Source: Caulobacteraceae bacterium UBA3198 (GTDB lineage Bacteria > Pseudomonadota > Alphaproteobacteria > Caulobacterales > Caulobacteraceae). Taken from it: a DNA stretch of 64,000 bases. Made by a program: the position numbers and the translations under genes. Below the pieces are notes generated by a model. The model worked only from the letters and a program-made list of their open reading frames with translations. It had not been told where the DNA came from and did not search any database. The DNA is taken from assembly GCA_002363865.1 (NCBI GenBank), contig DEWY01000015.1, positions 124,001 through 188,000 on the forward strand, written 5' to 3'. Below, one piece after another: positions 18,001 to 25,006 of this stretch. Position 1 is the first letter of the stretch. The number at the start of each line of letters is the position of its first letter.

Positions 18001-18507
18001 GCGGTCAACGAGCTGAAGGAACTGGCCGGCGCCGAGGGCGTGCCTGATCGCGGCTGGTCGCCGCAGATAAACACCGGCGCCGCGGTGCTGATCCCCGAGG
18101 CCTATGTGCCCGATCTGAATGTACGGCTCTCGCTTTATCGCCGTCTGTCAGAGGCTGAGCAGGCCGCCGATCGCGAGGCCCTGGCCGCCGAGCTGATCGA
18201 CCGCTTCGGCCCGCTGCCGCCGGAAACCGACCAGCTGCTCAAGGTTGTGGCCATCAAGGGCATGTGCCGCCAGGCCAATGTCGCGAAGATCGATGTGGGC
18301 CCCAAGGGCGCCGTCGTCACCTTCCGCAACGACGCCTTCCCGAACCCCGGCGGCCTCATCGAGTTCGTCCACCGCAACCAGATGGGTTGGCGGCTGCGTC
18401 CGGACAACAAGGCCGTGGTGAAGGGCGAATGGGAGAGCGCCGAGCAGCGTCTGAACGCCGCTGAGCGCATTCTGACCGAACTGTCGCGCCTGGCGACCGC
18501 CGCCTAG
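15010..18507 (+). CDS. mfd: Transcription-repair coupling factor Mfd
   Basis: The 1165-residue protein displaces RNA polymerase stalled at DNA lesions and recruits UvrA. Domains in order are a UvrB-like N-terminal region (LPSWDCLPYDRIGPSP near residue 78), an RNA-polymerase-interaction domain (GDLVVHIEHGIGRYEGL near 497), RecG-like helicase motors with Walker A GDVGFGKTE (about 643) and DEEQHFG (about 744), and a C-terminal TRCF domain. Full length and intact motifs indicate an active protein. It overlaps sdhE by 11 bases and converges on popA with an 8-base gap. Confidence 0.97.
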   Translation: MAADGAAAPSATQLKRINTDPERIDLVGAPEGYDALVMSDIVRARGGLSVFIARDTARMSAFAEAFAFFAPDVEVMRLPSWDCLPYDRIGPSPGVAAQRMTTLARLATGGFAPKTPALLVAAIPAMIQRVPPRSAVEGASYSAHVGRPVKIADLERYFAVNGYQRASTVSERGEFAIRGGVIDVFPPAADEPVRLDLFGDILESIRAFDPETQRSTRQLTEISLLAVSEALLDAEAVSRFRKGYVATFGAAGDDPLYATVSEGGRRAGMEHWLPLYYPGLETVFDYLPNDTLIAVDHLAPEARDERLSMVRDAYEARAEAGRKSNYRPLPPEQLYLSAEEWERALATRPNRRFSAFNAVEGEQVIDLGARAGRSFAPERQRDSVNLFEATVDHAKAQTAAGKRVLFASWTEGASERLAGMLADHGLQKISLAPYWQAAKAADPKTPQRVVLPLEAGFETDRLVVISETDILGDRLARPRKRRRAANFLAEASALTPGDLVVHIEHGIGRYEGLKTLDVQGAPHDCLELQYGGEAKLYLPVENIDLLTRYGAETEGVTLDRLGGAAWQARKAKAKERLREMASGLIRIAAERAMKSTPGIDPPQGVFDEFCARFPYEETEDQLNAIGDVLTDLGSGRPMDRLICGDVGFGKTEVALRAAFVAAMSGQQVAVVCPTTLLARQHYKTFEARFQGWPIKVRRLSRLVPAKEAAETREGLKSGEIEIVVGTHAVLSKQVGFKDLGLVIVDEEQHFGVKHKEKLKELRADVHMLTLTATPIPRTLQMSLSGIREMSIIATPPVDRLAVRTYVTPWDPVTVREALLREKYRGGQAYFVTPRISDLPNLERFLREQVPEVRFVVGHGQMAPTQLEEVMSAFYDGQYDVLLSTTIVESGLDVPTANTLIIHRADMFGLSQLYQIRGRVGRAKARAYAYMTTPEDKAITLSAEKRLRVLQSLDSLGAGFQLASHDLDIRGGGNLLGEEQSGHIREIGVELYQQMLEDAVNELKELAGAEGVPDRGWSPQINTGAAVLIPEAYVPDLNVRLSLYRRLSEAEQAADREALAAELIDRFGPLPPETDQLLKVVAIKGMCRQANVAKIDVGPKGAVVTFRNDAFPNPGGLIEFVHRNQMGWRLRPDNKAVVKGEWESAEQRLNAAERILTELSRLATAA

Positions 18508-18515
18508 CTTCCTGG

Positions 18516-19832
18516 CTAGGTGGCCATGGCGCGGCGGGCGGCCTCCTCAAGGGCCCGGCCGGCGCCGTGGGCGGGGGTGACCTCGGCCACGCCGATATCG
18601 AACTCGACCACAAAGGGCGGGCGGTTGTCGCCGGCTTCGAACGCGGTGCAACCGATCACTGCGGCGATCCGCTCTCCGGCGGCCCGGGCGGCGGCGGCCG
18701 GCGTGGCGGGCAGGGCCAGGGCGAAGACCTCATGGCTCAGTCGCGCAGCGGTGTCTTCCACCCGAACGAGGCGGCCGATCATGGCGCCGATCTGCGGGAT
18801 CGCCCGGTCGAGCCAGCCCTGGGCGCGGGCCTCAGCCACCTCCTGCCTTTCTGAAACCTTTAGGACGCAGACGCTGAGCGGGCGGTTGCGGATACGGGCG
18901 GCCTGGGCCAGGCGGCTCAGATGGGTGGCGAACAGCTCGCGGGTGAACAGGCCGGTGGCCGGGTCCATGAGGCCCGAGGCGCGGGCCCGCTCCAGGGCCT
19001 TCCGGGTCGCCGTCTGCTTGCGGTAGGCGCGGGCCAGTTCGATGACCCGACCAGCGGTCTCCCCCTCGGCCGAGCCCGGAGAGGCCACGTCCGAGACGCC
19101 GCGGTGATAGGCCTCCGACATGGTGAGATAGGAGTCCTCTCCCATGTAGAGGAGGGCGGGCACGTGATAGAGGCGGGTGTTGCGTCGCATGCCAGCGGCG
19201 ATGGACAGCGCCTCGTTGGGGTTGTCCCCGGCCCAAAGGACGACCGTGTCGAACGGCCGCTCGTGCAGATAGTCGAAGGCGGTATAGGCGGTGAACGCGC
19301 CCACCACCTCAGCCCCGCCGCGAGCCAGGGCGTTGGACAGGGCCAGAAACTGCGGGGCCGGCTCGCCGATGGCCAGGATGCGGAACGGGGCCGGATCGGG
19401 TTCTGCAGCGTCGAGAGCGCGGTTCTTCTCCGCGAAGGTCTGCTGCCGAAGCTCGTACTCCTCCTCGGCGACCGCCATTCGCACCAGATTCTCCAGGCGC
19501 AGCACGGCCTGGGCCGGATGAAGCGGCGGGGCGAGAATGAGGTCGAAATCCTGGGCGCCGTCGTCGGGCTCGCCGATGGCCACCACCGGCAGGCGGCGCG
19601 GCGCACAGGCCGCTTTCAGACGCCGAGCGAGGGTCAGGGCCTCCGGCCCGCCGCTCCGCAGATCCACGATGGCGGCTTCGATCTGCAGATCCGCCAGGGC
19701 GGCGATGCCTGCATAGGGCCCGCGGGCCGTGATGGTGCGCCAGCCGAGACGGTCGAGACCCTCGGCCAGGGGACCCGCCAGCTCGTCGTCTCGCGCGACA
19801 ATCAGAACCCGCGCCTGGACGCCTGCGGACAT
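18516..19832 (-). CDS. popA: PopA-like cyclic-di-GMP effector (REC-REC-degenerate GGDEF)
   Basis: The 438-residue protein has two receiver domains and a C-terminal GGDEF-like domain. REC1 keeps a phosphoacceptor-like Asp57 (AAIVDLRS). REC2 has Trp in the corresponding place (VVLWAGD) and looks inactive. The GGEEF active site is replaced by SHEVF (residues 366-370), but the c-di-GMP inhibitory site RxxD is intact at R357-D360, exactly five residues upstream. In Caulobacter, PopA has this architecture and binds c-di-GMP through R357 to deliver CtrA for ClpXP degradation via RcdA. The ATG at 19832 has AAAGGTG upstream. A longer start nine codons upstream is less likely. Confidence 0.87.
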   Translation of the reverse strand: MSAGVQARVLIVARDDELAGPLAEGLDRLGWRTITARGPYAGIAALADLQIEAAIVDLRSGGPEALTLARRLKAACAPRRLPVVAIGEPDDGAQDFDLILAPPLHPAQAVLRLENLVRMAVAEEEYELRQQTFAEKNRALDAAEPDPAPFRILAIGEPAPQFLALSNALARGGAEVVGAFTAYTAFDYLHERPFDTVVLWAGDNPNEALSIAAGMRRNTRLYHVPALLYMGEDSYLTMSEAYHRGVSDVASPGSAEGETAGRVIELARAYRKQTATRKALERARASGLMDPATGLFTRELFATHLSRLAQAARIRNRPLSVCVLKVSERQEVAEARAQGWLDRAIPQIGAMIGRLVRVEDTAARLSHEVFALALPATPAAAARAAGERIAAVIGCTAFEAGDNRPPFVVEFDIGVAEVTPAHGAGRALEEAARRAMAT

Positions 19833-19967
19833 TCTCTGCACCTTTGACGCAATACACATTCCCCGGCTTGCGCCCAGGGCGCCAGAATCGGGCGTCCGCG
19901 AAGATATCCCGCCCAGGCGGCGCGAGCGAGGGATGAGGCGTCGCGTCGTTGGCACAAGGAAGAACAT

Positions 19968-20741
19968 ATGGTCGCTGAAAGAGCCCTGGAGGGCAAGGTC
20001 GCCCTGGTGACGGGCGCCTCGGGCGGGTTGGGCGCGCACTTCGCCCGGGTCCTGGCCAGGGCCGGCGCCGAGGTGGTGCTGGCCGCGCGCCGTCTTGAGT
20101 TGGTGGAAGCCGGCGCCGCCCAGATCGTGGCCGAGGGCGGCCGGGCGCACGCCCGGGTCCTGGATGTCGCGGATGTGGCCCAGATCGGCCCCCTGTTCGA
20201 CGAGGTGGCGTCCACCGTGGGCCCGGTGGAGATCCTCATCAACAACGCCGGCGTGGGCGGGGAGGGGCGGGCCCTCGACCTGACGCCCGAGGCCTGGGAC
20301 CAGGCCTTTGATGTCAATGTGCGCGGGGTGTTCTTCTGCGCCCAGGCGGCCGCCCGCCAGATGATCGACGCCGACCTTGCGGCGTCCGGCGGTGGGCGGA
20401 TCGTCAATATCGCCTCGATCGCCGCCCATACGGTGCTGCCGGGTCTGTCGGCCTACAACGCCTCCAAGGCGGCCGTAGGGATGCTGACCAAGGCCCTGGC
20501 CCGGGAGTGGGCGCGGCATCACATCGCGGTCAACGCCCTGTGCCCCGGCTATGTGGAGACCGACATCAATAGCGACTGGTTCGCGACCGAAGCCGGCCAG
20601 AAGCAGATCCGCGGATTTCCGCGCCGGCGTCTGATGGAGGCGCAAGACCTTGACGCCGCCCTGCTCATGCTGGCGGGCCCCGCCGCCGCAGCGATCACTG
20701 GAACCCTGGTCACGGTCGATGACGGCCAGTCATTGCCCTGA
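19968..20741 (+). CDS. SDR family oxidoreductase
   Basis: A 257-residue classical short-chain dehydrogenase. The cofactor motif TGASGGLG is at about residues 17-24, the structural motif NNAG at about 88-91, and the catalytic Ser-Tyr-Lys lies in SIAAHTVLPGLSAYNASKAA. AAGGAAG precedes the ATG by 6 bases. The substrate is unknown. The neighbouring alpha-methylacyl-CoA racemase-like gene, 71 bases downstream on the same strand, suggests a role with acyl-CoA or 3-hydroxyacyl-CoA substrates, which is an inference from context only. Confidence 0.88.
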   Translation: MVAERALEGKVALVTGASGGLGAHFARVLARAGAEVVLAARRLELVEAGAAQIVAEGGRAHARVLDVADVAQIGPLFDEVASTVGPVEILINNAGVGGEGRALDLTPEAWDQAFDVNVRGVFFCAQAAARQMIDADLAASGGGRIVNIASIAAHTVLPGLSAYNASKAAVGMLTKALAREWARHHIAVNALCPGYVETDINSDWFATEAGQKQIRGFPRRRLMEAQDLDAALLMLAGPAAAAITGTLVTVDDGQSLP

Positions 20742-20812
20742 TGGTCTTGGCTGACGGCGCGTCACGGCGCCTAGGTGGGCTCAGAACGTCAATGACAATG
20801 GAGGATCGCGCC

Positions 20813-21952
20813 ATGCGCCAGGGACCCTTGAGCGGATTGAAGGTCGTGGAGTTCGCCGGGATCGGACCAGGCCCGTTCTGCGGCATGCTGCTATCCGACC
20901 TCGGCGCGGACGTGGTCCGTATCGACCGAAAGGGAAAGGGGCGGGCGTCTCCGGCCGACGTCACAAGCCGCGGACGCCGCTCCATCGGCATGGATCTGAA
21001 GTCCCCGGACGCCATTGAGGCCTGCCTGAAGCTGATGGAAGGGGCCGACGCGATCTTCGAGGGCTTCCGACCCGGCGTCATGGAGCGTCTGGGTCTGGGC
21101 CCGGACGTGGCCCTGAAGCGTAATCCAAAGCTGGTCTATGGCCGGATGACGGGTTGGGGGCAGACTGGCCCCTACGCCCATGCGGCCGGGCACGATATGA
21201 ACTACATCGCCATCACCGGAGCGCTGGACGCCATTGGGACGACCGACAAGCCTGTCCCGCCCCTGAACCTGGTCGGCGACTTCGGCGGGGGCGCCCTTTA
21301 TCTGGCCTTTGGTCTGCTCGCCGGGGTGCTCCACGCCCGGGAGAGCGGGCAGGGTCAGGTGATCGACTGCGCCATGAGCGATGGCGCGGCGTCGCTGATG
21401 GCCATGTTCTATGGCTTCAAGGCCTCAGGCATGTGGAACGCCGGGCGGCGCAACAATCTGCTCGATGGCGGCGCGCACTTCTACGACACCTACCAGTGCA
21501 AAGACGGGAAGTGGGTGTCGATCGGCTCCATCGAACCACAGTTCTACGCCCTGCTGCTGGAGAAGACCGGCATCACCGATCCAGCCTTCCAGAAGCAGAT
21601 GGATCGTGGGGAATGGGACAATCTTCGCGCCAAGCTGGCAGAGGTGATCGCGGGCAAGACCCGGGACGAGTGGACGCAGATCATGGGCGGCACCGATGTC
21701 TGCTTCGCCCCTGTACTCGACATGGACGAGGCGCCCACCCATCCGCACAATCAGGCCCGGCAGACCTTTGTCGAGGTGTCCGGCGTTGTGCAGCCGGCGC
21801 CCGCCCCGCGTTTTTCGGCGACGCCCGGCGCCATCCAGGGGCCGCCTCCGGCCATCGGGGCGCATGACGAAGAAGCCCTGGCGGATTGGGGCTTTTCAGG
21901 GCAGGAGATCTCCGCTCTGCGGCTCGCTGGGGCGGTGACAGAAGCTGGCTAA
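20813..21952 (+). CDS. CaiB/BaiF family CoA-transferase, probable alpha-methylacyl-CoA racemase
   Basis: The 379-residue protein begins GPLSGLKVVEFAGIGPGPFCGMLLSDLGADVVRID, with the pieces typical of class III CoA transferases. It carries the racemase signature GHDMNYIAITGAL followed by GDFGGGALYL; the His and Asp of these motifs are the expected acid/base pair of AMACR enzymes. It would epimerise 2-methylacyl-CoA esters in branched-chain or steroid side-chain degradation. The ATG at 20813 is preceded by GGAGG at 20800-20804. A hairpin follows the stop by 3 bases. Confidence 0.88.
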   Translation: MRQGPLSGLKVVEFAGIGPGPFCGMLLSDLGADVVRIDRKGKGRASPADVTSRGRRSIGMDLKSPDAIEACLKLMEGADAIFEGFRPGVMERLGLGPDVALKRNPKLVYGRMTGWGQTGPYAHAAGHDMNYIAITGALDAIGTTDKPVPPLNLVGDFGGGALYLAFGLLAGVLHARESGQGQVIDCAMSDGAASLMAMFYGFKASGMWNAGRRNNLLDGGAHFYDTYQCKDGKWVSIGSIEPQFYALLLEKTGITDPAFQKQMDRGEWDNLRAKLAEVIAGKTRDEWTQIMGGTDVCFAPVLDMDEAPTHPHNQARQTFVEVSGVVQPAPAPRFSATPGAIQGPPPAIGAHDEEALADWGFSGQEISALRLAGAVTEAG

Positions 21953-21955
21953 ATT

Positions 21956-21985
21956 CCTGAACGGTAAGACGAAATCCCGTTCAGG
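21956..21985 (+). terminator. Hairpin just after the racemase gene, no U-tract
   Basis: CCTGAACGG (21956-21964) pairs perfectly with CCGTTCAGG (21977-21985) around a 12-base loop, three bases after the stop codon. There is no run of T afterwards, so this is more likely a 3'-end stabilising or Rho-associated hairpin than an intrinsic terminator. A further partial copy (GGTTCAGCG) follows. Confidence 0.4.
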
Positions 21986-22080
21986 CGCGGTTCAGCGTGC
22001 GCACCCTAACCTGATCAAAGGTTGAGGCCGCGCTCTCCCGTCCCTCGAGCGGCCCCGACCCGATGGCTGACACGCCCATC

Positions 22081-22124
22081 GATGGCGCGCCCCCGGCGAT
22101 CCCGGAGGCGCGCCATCACTTTTT
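22081..22124 (+). terminator. Rho-independent terminator or attenuator upstream of the BrkB gene
   Basis: GATGGCGCGCC (22081-22091) and GGCGCGCCATC (22107-22117) form a perfect 11-bp stem with a 15-base loop, followed by ACTTTTT. This is a textbook intrinsic terminator on the plus strand. It ends the preceding racemase transcript about 130 bases past its stop, or attenuates transcription into the BrkB gene, whose start lies 10-46 bases further on. Confidence 0.75.
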
Positions 22125-22169
22125 CAGGGGCGCTTGCGCCGCCGCAAAATCCTTGATCAACGTGTGGAG

Positions 22170-23123
22170 ATGTCGATCCACCAGGAGCTGGACCCTTTGG
22201 GCCTGCGTCGATGGGAGCCCGTTCGGGCGGCCCGCCTCGGCCTGAGCACGGTGGGGCGCGCCCTGACCCGTCTGTGGGGTCGCGACGTCATGCTCTATGT
22301 GGGCGGCACGTCCTTCTTCATCATGCTGGCCATCTTTCCGGCCGTGGCCCTGCTGATCGGGGCCTACAGTCTCCTGGCCGACCCGGCCCAGGCGGAGTTC
22401 CAGGCCGAGGCCCTGGCGCGCCTGATGCCCGCGGGCGCGCGCGACCTGTTCCGCGCCGAACTTGAACGCCTGGCCCACGCCCCCCGGGACGCCATCTCGG
22501 CGCAGAGCGGGGTCGCCCTGGTCATCGGCGCCTACGCCGCCCATCGCGGCTTCAAGGCGTTGCTGGCCGGACTTTCCTTCATCCACGACGAGCCTGACCC
22601 TCGGGGTTTTGTGGGATTCAACCTCCTGGCCCTGGTGGTCCTGCTGGCCGCCGCGGCGATGATGGGTGTCGTTTCGTCCCTGTTTCTGGGGCTGCGCGTG
22701 GCGGCCGCCAGCTTCGACCTGCGGCCGCTGGCCGGCGTGTCCTGGCTCTACAGCGAGTGGACATGGGCGAGTTCGGGGCTGACCCTGGGCATGAGCCTGG
22801 TCTATCGCTACGCCATGTCCCGGCGCACGGTCGCCTGGGGCGCGGCGGCCTGCGGCGGTTTCACCTCGGCCGTGCTGTGCCTGTTCGCCTCCTGGGCCAG
22901 CGCCTTCTATGTGGAGCAGATCGCCCACCTGGGCGCGACCTATGGGTCCATCACCGCTGTGGTGGTGTTCCTGATCTGGCTGTCCTGGAGCGTGAACGCT
23001 GTGTTCTTCGGCGGGGCCCTGGCGACTGAAATCGAGATCCGTCTGGATGAGCACAGGCGTCAGGCCCTGCTCGCCGATCTCAGGCCAAAGAGCCCCCGCC
23101 TGACGCCTCCACCAGAAAGCTGA
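22170..23123 (+). CDS. YihY/BrkB family inner-membrane protein
   Basis: The product (317 residues from ATG 22170) has six hydrophobic segments and the family motifs LTRLWGRDVMLYVGGTSFFIMLAIFPA (shown by its parts around residues 28-54) and a C-terminal GATYGSITAVVVFLIWLSWS. YihY family members are polytopic membrane proteins of unsettled function and are not RNase BN. The start is uncertain: a TTG at 22134 lies 4 bases after AGGGG, a GTG is at 22164 and an ATG at 22170. All are downstream of the terminator hairpin. The 3' end overlaps the convergent TusA-like gene by 44 bases. Confidence 0.82.
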   Translation: MSIHQELDPLGLRRWEPVRAARLGLSTVGRALTRLWGRDVMLYVGGTSFFIMLAIFPAVALLIGAYSLLADPAQAEFQAEALARLMPAGARDLFRAELERLAHAPRDAISAQSGVALVIGAYAAHRGFKALLAGLSFIHDEPDPRGFVGFNLLALVVLLAAAAMMGVVSSLFLGLRVAAASFDLRPLAGVSWLYSEWTWASSGLTLGMSLVYRYAMSRRTVAWGAAACGGFTSAVLCLFASWASAFYVEQIAHLGATYGSITAVVVFLIWLSWSVNAVFFGGALATEIEIRLDEHRRQALLADLRPKSPRLTPPPES

Positions 23124-23328
23124 GCGTCTCGCCGTCTTGCGCCTGTTCCACAAGGATTAGGCCGAGGTTGGCGACGAAGTGTGGGACGTCGACCCGGGCC
23201 AGGGGATCATCGGCCAGCAACCGGACGCGGGCGCCGGCGGGGGCGTTCTCCAGCGCCCGGCGCAGCCGCAAGGTGGGCACCGGGCACCGGTGTCCGCGGG
23301 CGTCAACGAGGATTTCGGGCGAAGACAT
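23080..23328 (-). CDS. TusA-like sulfur-carrier protein (SirA/YeeD family)
   Basis: An 82-residue small protein with the family CPxP motif (HRCPVPTLRLRRAL, Cys15) at the start of the first helix and a beta-alpha-beta pattern ending LSFLVEA. TusA-fold proteins carry persulfide sulfur for tRNA thiolation or cofactor assembly, or take part in sulfur oxidation. No other tus genes are nearby, so the pathway is open. It is divergent from the MFS gene and overlaps the BrkB gene tail-to-tail. Confidence 0.85.
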   Translation of the reverse strand: MSSPEILVDARGHRCPVPTLRLRRALENAPAGARVRLLADDPLARVDVPHFVANLGLILVEQAQDGETLSFLVEASGGGSLA

Positions 23329-23450
23329 GTCGCCCCATAGCCCCCTGTTTCAGCCAGCGAAAGCCCGAAGCGGTGGCTTTTTTGACCAACCGAATGCGTC
23401 CAATCTCGGCCTTGGAGCGTTACGCCAAGGTTTTGGGGAGAGGGGAATCC

Positions 23451-24902
23451 ATGGCCAGTCCCGACGTCTTCGTCACCCGGGTGCCCGCCCGTCTTGATCG
23501 CTTGCCCTGGAGTCGGTTCCACTGGCTGGTGGTGACAGCGCTCGGGGTCACCTGGATCCTAGATGGATTGGAAGTGACCTTGGTGGGTTCGCTTTCTCCG
23601 GCCATCGCCGGTCCCGGCGGTCTCAACCTCACAGCCACACAGGTCGGTCTGACGGGCAGCGCCTATATCCTTGGGGCCGTGGTCGGGGCGTTGACCTTCG
23701 GGAGACTGACCGATCGTTTCGGGCGCAAAAAGCTCTTCACCGCCACGGTCTTCGTCTACATGGTCGCGACCATCGCCACCGGCTTTTCCTGGGATTTCTG
23801 GTCCTTCATGGTGTTTCGGTTCCTGACCGGCGCCGGGATCGGGGGCGAGTATGGCGCGGTGAACTCCGCCATCCAGGAGCTGATCCCGGCGCGGCGCCGC
23901 GGGTTCACCGACCTCGTCATCAATGGCAGCTTCTGGCTCGGGGCGGCGCTCGGGGCGCTGAGCTCAATCTTTCTACTGAACGCGGCCTTCATCGATCCGG
24001 CTTGGGGCTGGCGGCTGGCCTTCATCATCGGTGGGGCGATGGCCCTGATCATCATCTGGATCCGGCGCTTCATGCCCGAGAGCCCTCGCTGGCTGATGAC
24101 CCATGGCCGGGAGGCCGAAGCCGAGGCCATCATCACCGAGATCGAGGCCCGGGTCGAACGGGAGACCGGCCAGAAGCTGCCGCCGCATGATGACTTGCTC
24201 AGCCTGCGTCTGGTGCGACGTCCGCCGACCTCCTGGCTGGAGATCGCCAGCACGCTTGTGCGCCGGTATCCGCAGAGAACGGTGCTGGGCGTCGTGCTGA
24301 TGGCGACCCAGGCCTTCTGCTACAACGCCATCTTTTTCACCTACGCCCTGATCCTGACGCGGTTCTACGACATCGCACCGGCCAGCATAGGCTGGTTCAT
24401 GCTGCCCTTCGCCCTGGGCAACTTCATGGGGCCATTGCTCCTGGGGCGGCTGTTCGACAGCTGGGGGCGCAAGCCGATGATCAGCCTGACCTATGGGGTG
24501 GCCGGTGTGCTCATGTGCCTCACAGGCTGGCTGTTCAGCATCGGGGTGCTGTCGGCGCCGGCCCAGACGGCGGCCTGGACCGTGATCTTCTTCTTCGCCT
24601 CAGCTGGGGCGAGCGCGGCCTATCTGACCATCGGCGAGACCTTTCCCCTGGAGATCCGCGCGGTCACCATCTCCATGTTCTACGCCTTCGGCACCCTGGT
24701 GGGCGGTGTGGGCGGGCCGGTTCTGTTTGGCGCCCTGATCGACACTGGCGAGCGCAGCCAAATTCTCTGGGGCTATCTCCTCGGGGGCGGCCTCATGCTG
24801 TTGGCGGCCATGGTGGAGATGAAGCTTGGTGTGGCGGCCGAACGCCGTCCCCTGGAAGAGGTGGCCCCGCCCTTGTCGCAGGCGCCCCTGGACGCCCCAT
24901 AG
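23451..24902 (+). CDS. MFS transporter (sugar/metabolite:H+ symporter type)
   Basis: The 483-residue protein has 12 predicted membrane segments and the MFS loop motif GRLTDRFGRKKLF between TM2 and TM3. The segment RFLTGAGIGGEYGAVNSAIQE and PESPRWLM in the central loop are typical of the sugar-porter/aromatic-acid-type metabolite transporters. A second RxxDxxGRK-like motif (GRLFDSWGRKP) follows TM8. AGAGGGG is 6 bases upstream of the ATG at 23451. The substrate is unknown. A loop of about 50 residues after TM6 is cytoplasmic. Confidence 0.87.
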   Translation: MASPDVFVTRVPARLDRLPWSRFHWLVVTALGVTWILDGLEVTLVGSLSPAIAGPGGLNLTATQVGLTGSAYILGAVVGALTFGRLTDRFGRKKLFTATVFVYMVATIATGFSWDFWSFMVFRFLTGAGIGGEYGAVNSAIQELIPARRRGFTDLVINGSFWLGAALGALSSIFLLNAAFIDPAWGWRLAFIIGGAMALIIIWIRRFMPESPRWLMTHGREAEAEAIITEIEARVERETGQKLPPHDDLLSLRLVRRPPTSWLEIASTLVRRYPQRTVLGVVLMATQAFCYNAIFFTYALILTRFYDIAPASIGWFMLPFALGNFMGPLLLGRLFDSWGRKPMISLTYGVAGVLMCLTGWLFSIGVLSAPAQTAAWTVIFFFASAGASAAYLTIGETFPLEIRAVTISMFYAFGTLVGGVGGPVLFGALIDTGERSQILWGYLLGGGLMLLAAMVEMKLGVAAERRPLEEVAPPLSQAPLDAP

Positions 24903-25006
24903 GCGGGGCCTGACCGGCCGCGGCCCAATGACGCACGGGTTTGAAATTGCGAGCGAACACGGAGAGAAACTGAAGGATAGGGCGCCGCCGCCGGGGACGT
25001 TTGCCG

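Noticed and set aside
23358..23383. AAAGCC/GGCTTT followed by T-run as a terminator
   Set aside because: The stem is short and lies in the leader of the MFS gene between divergent genes, where a terminator has no transcript to end. Left unannotated.
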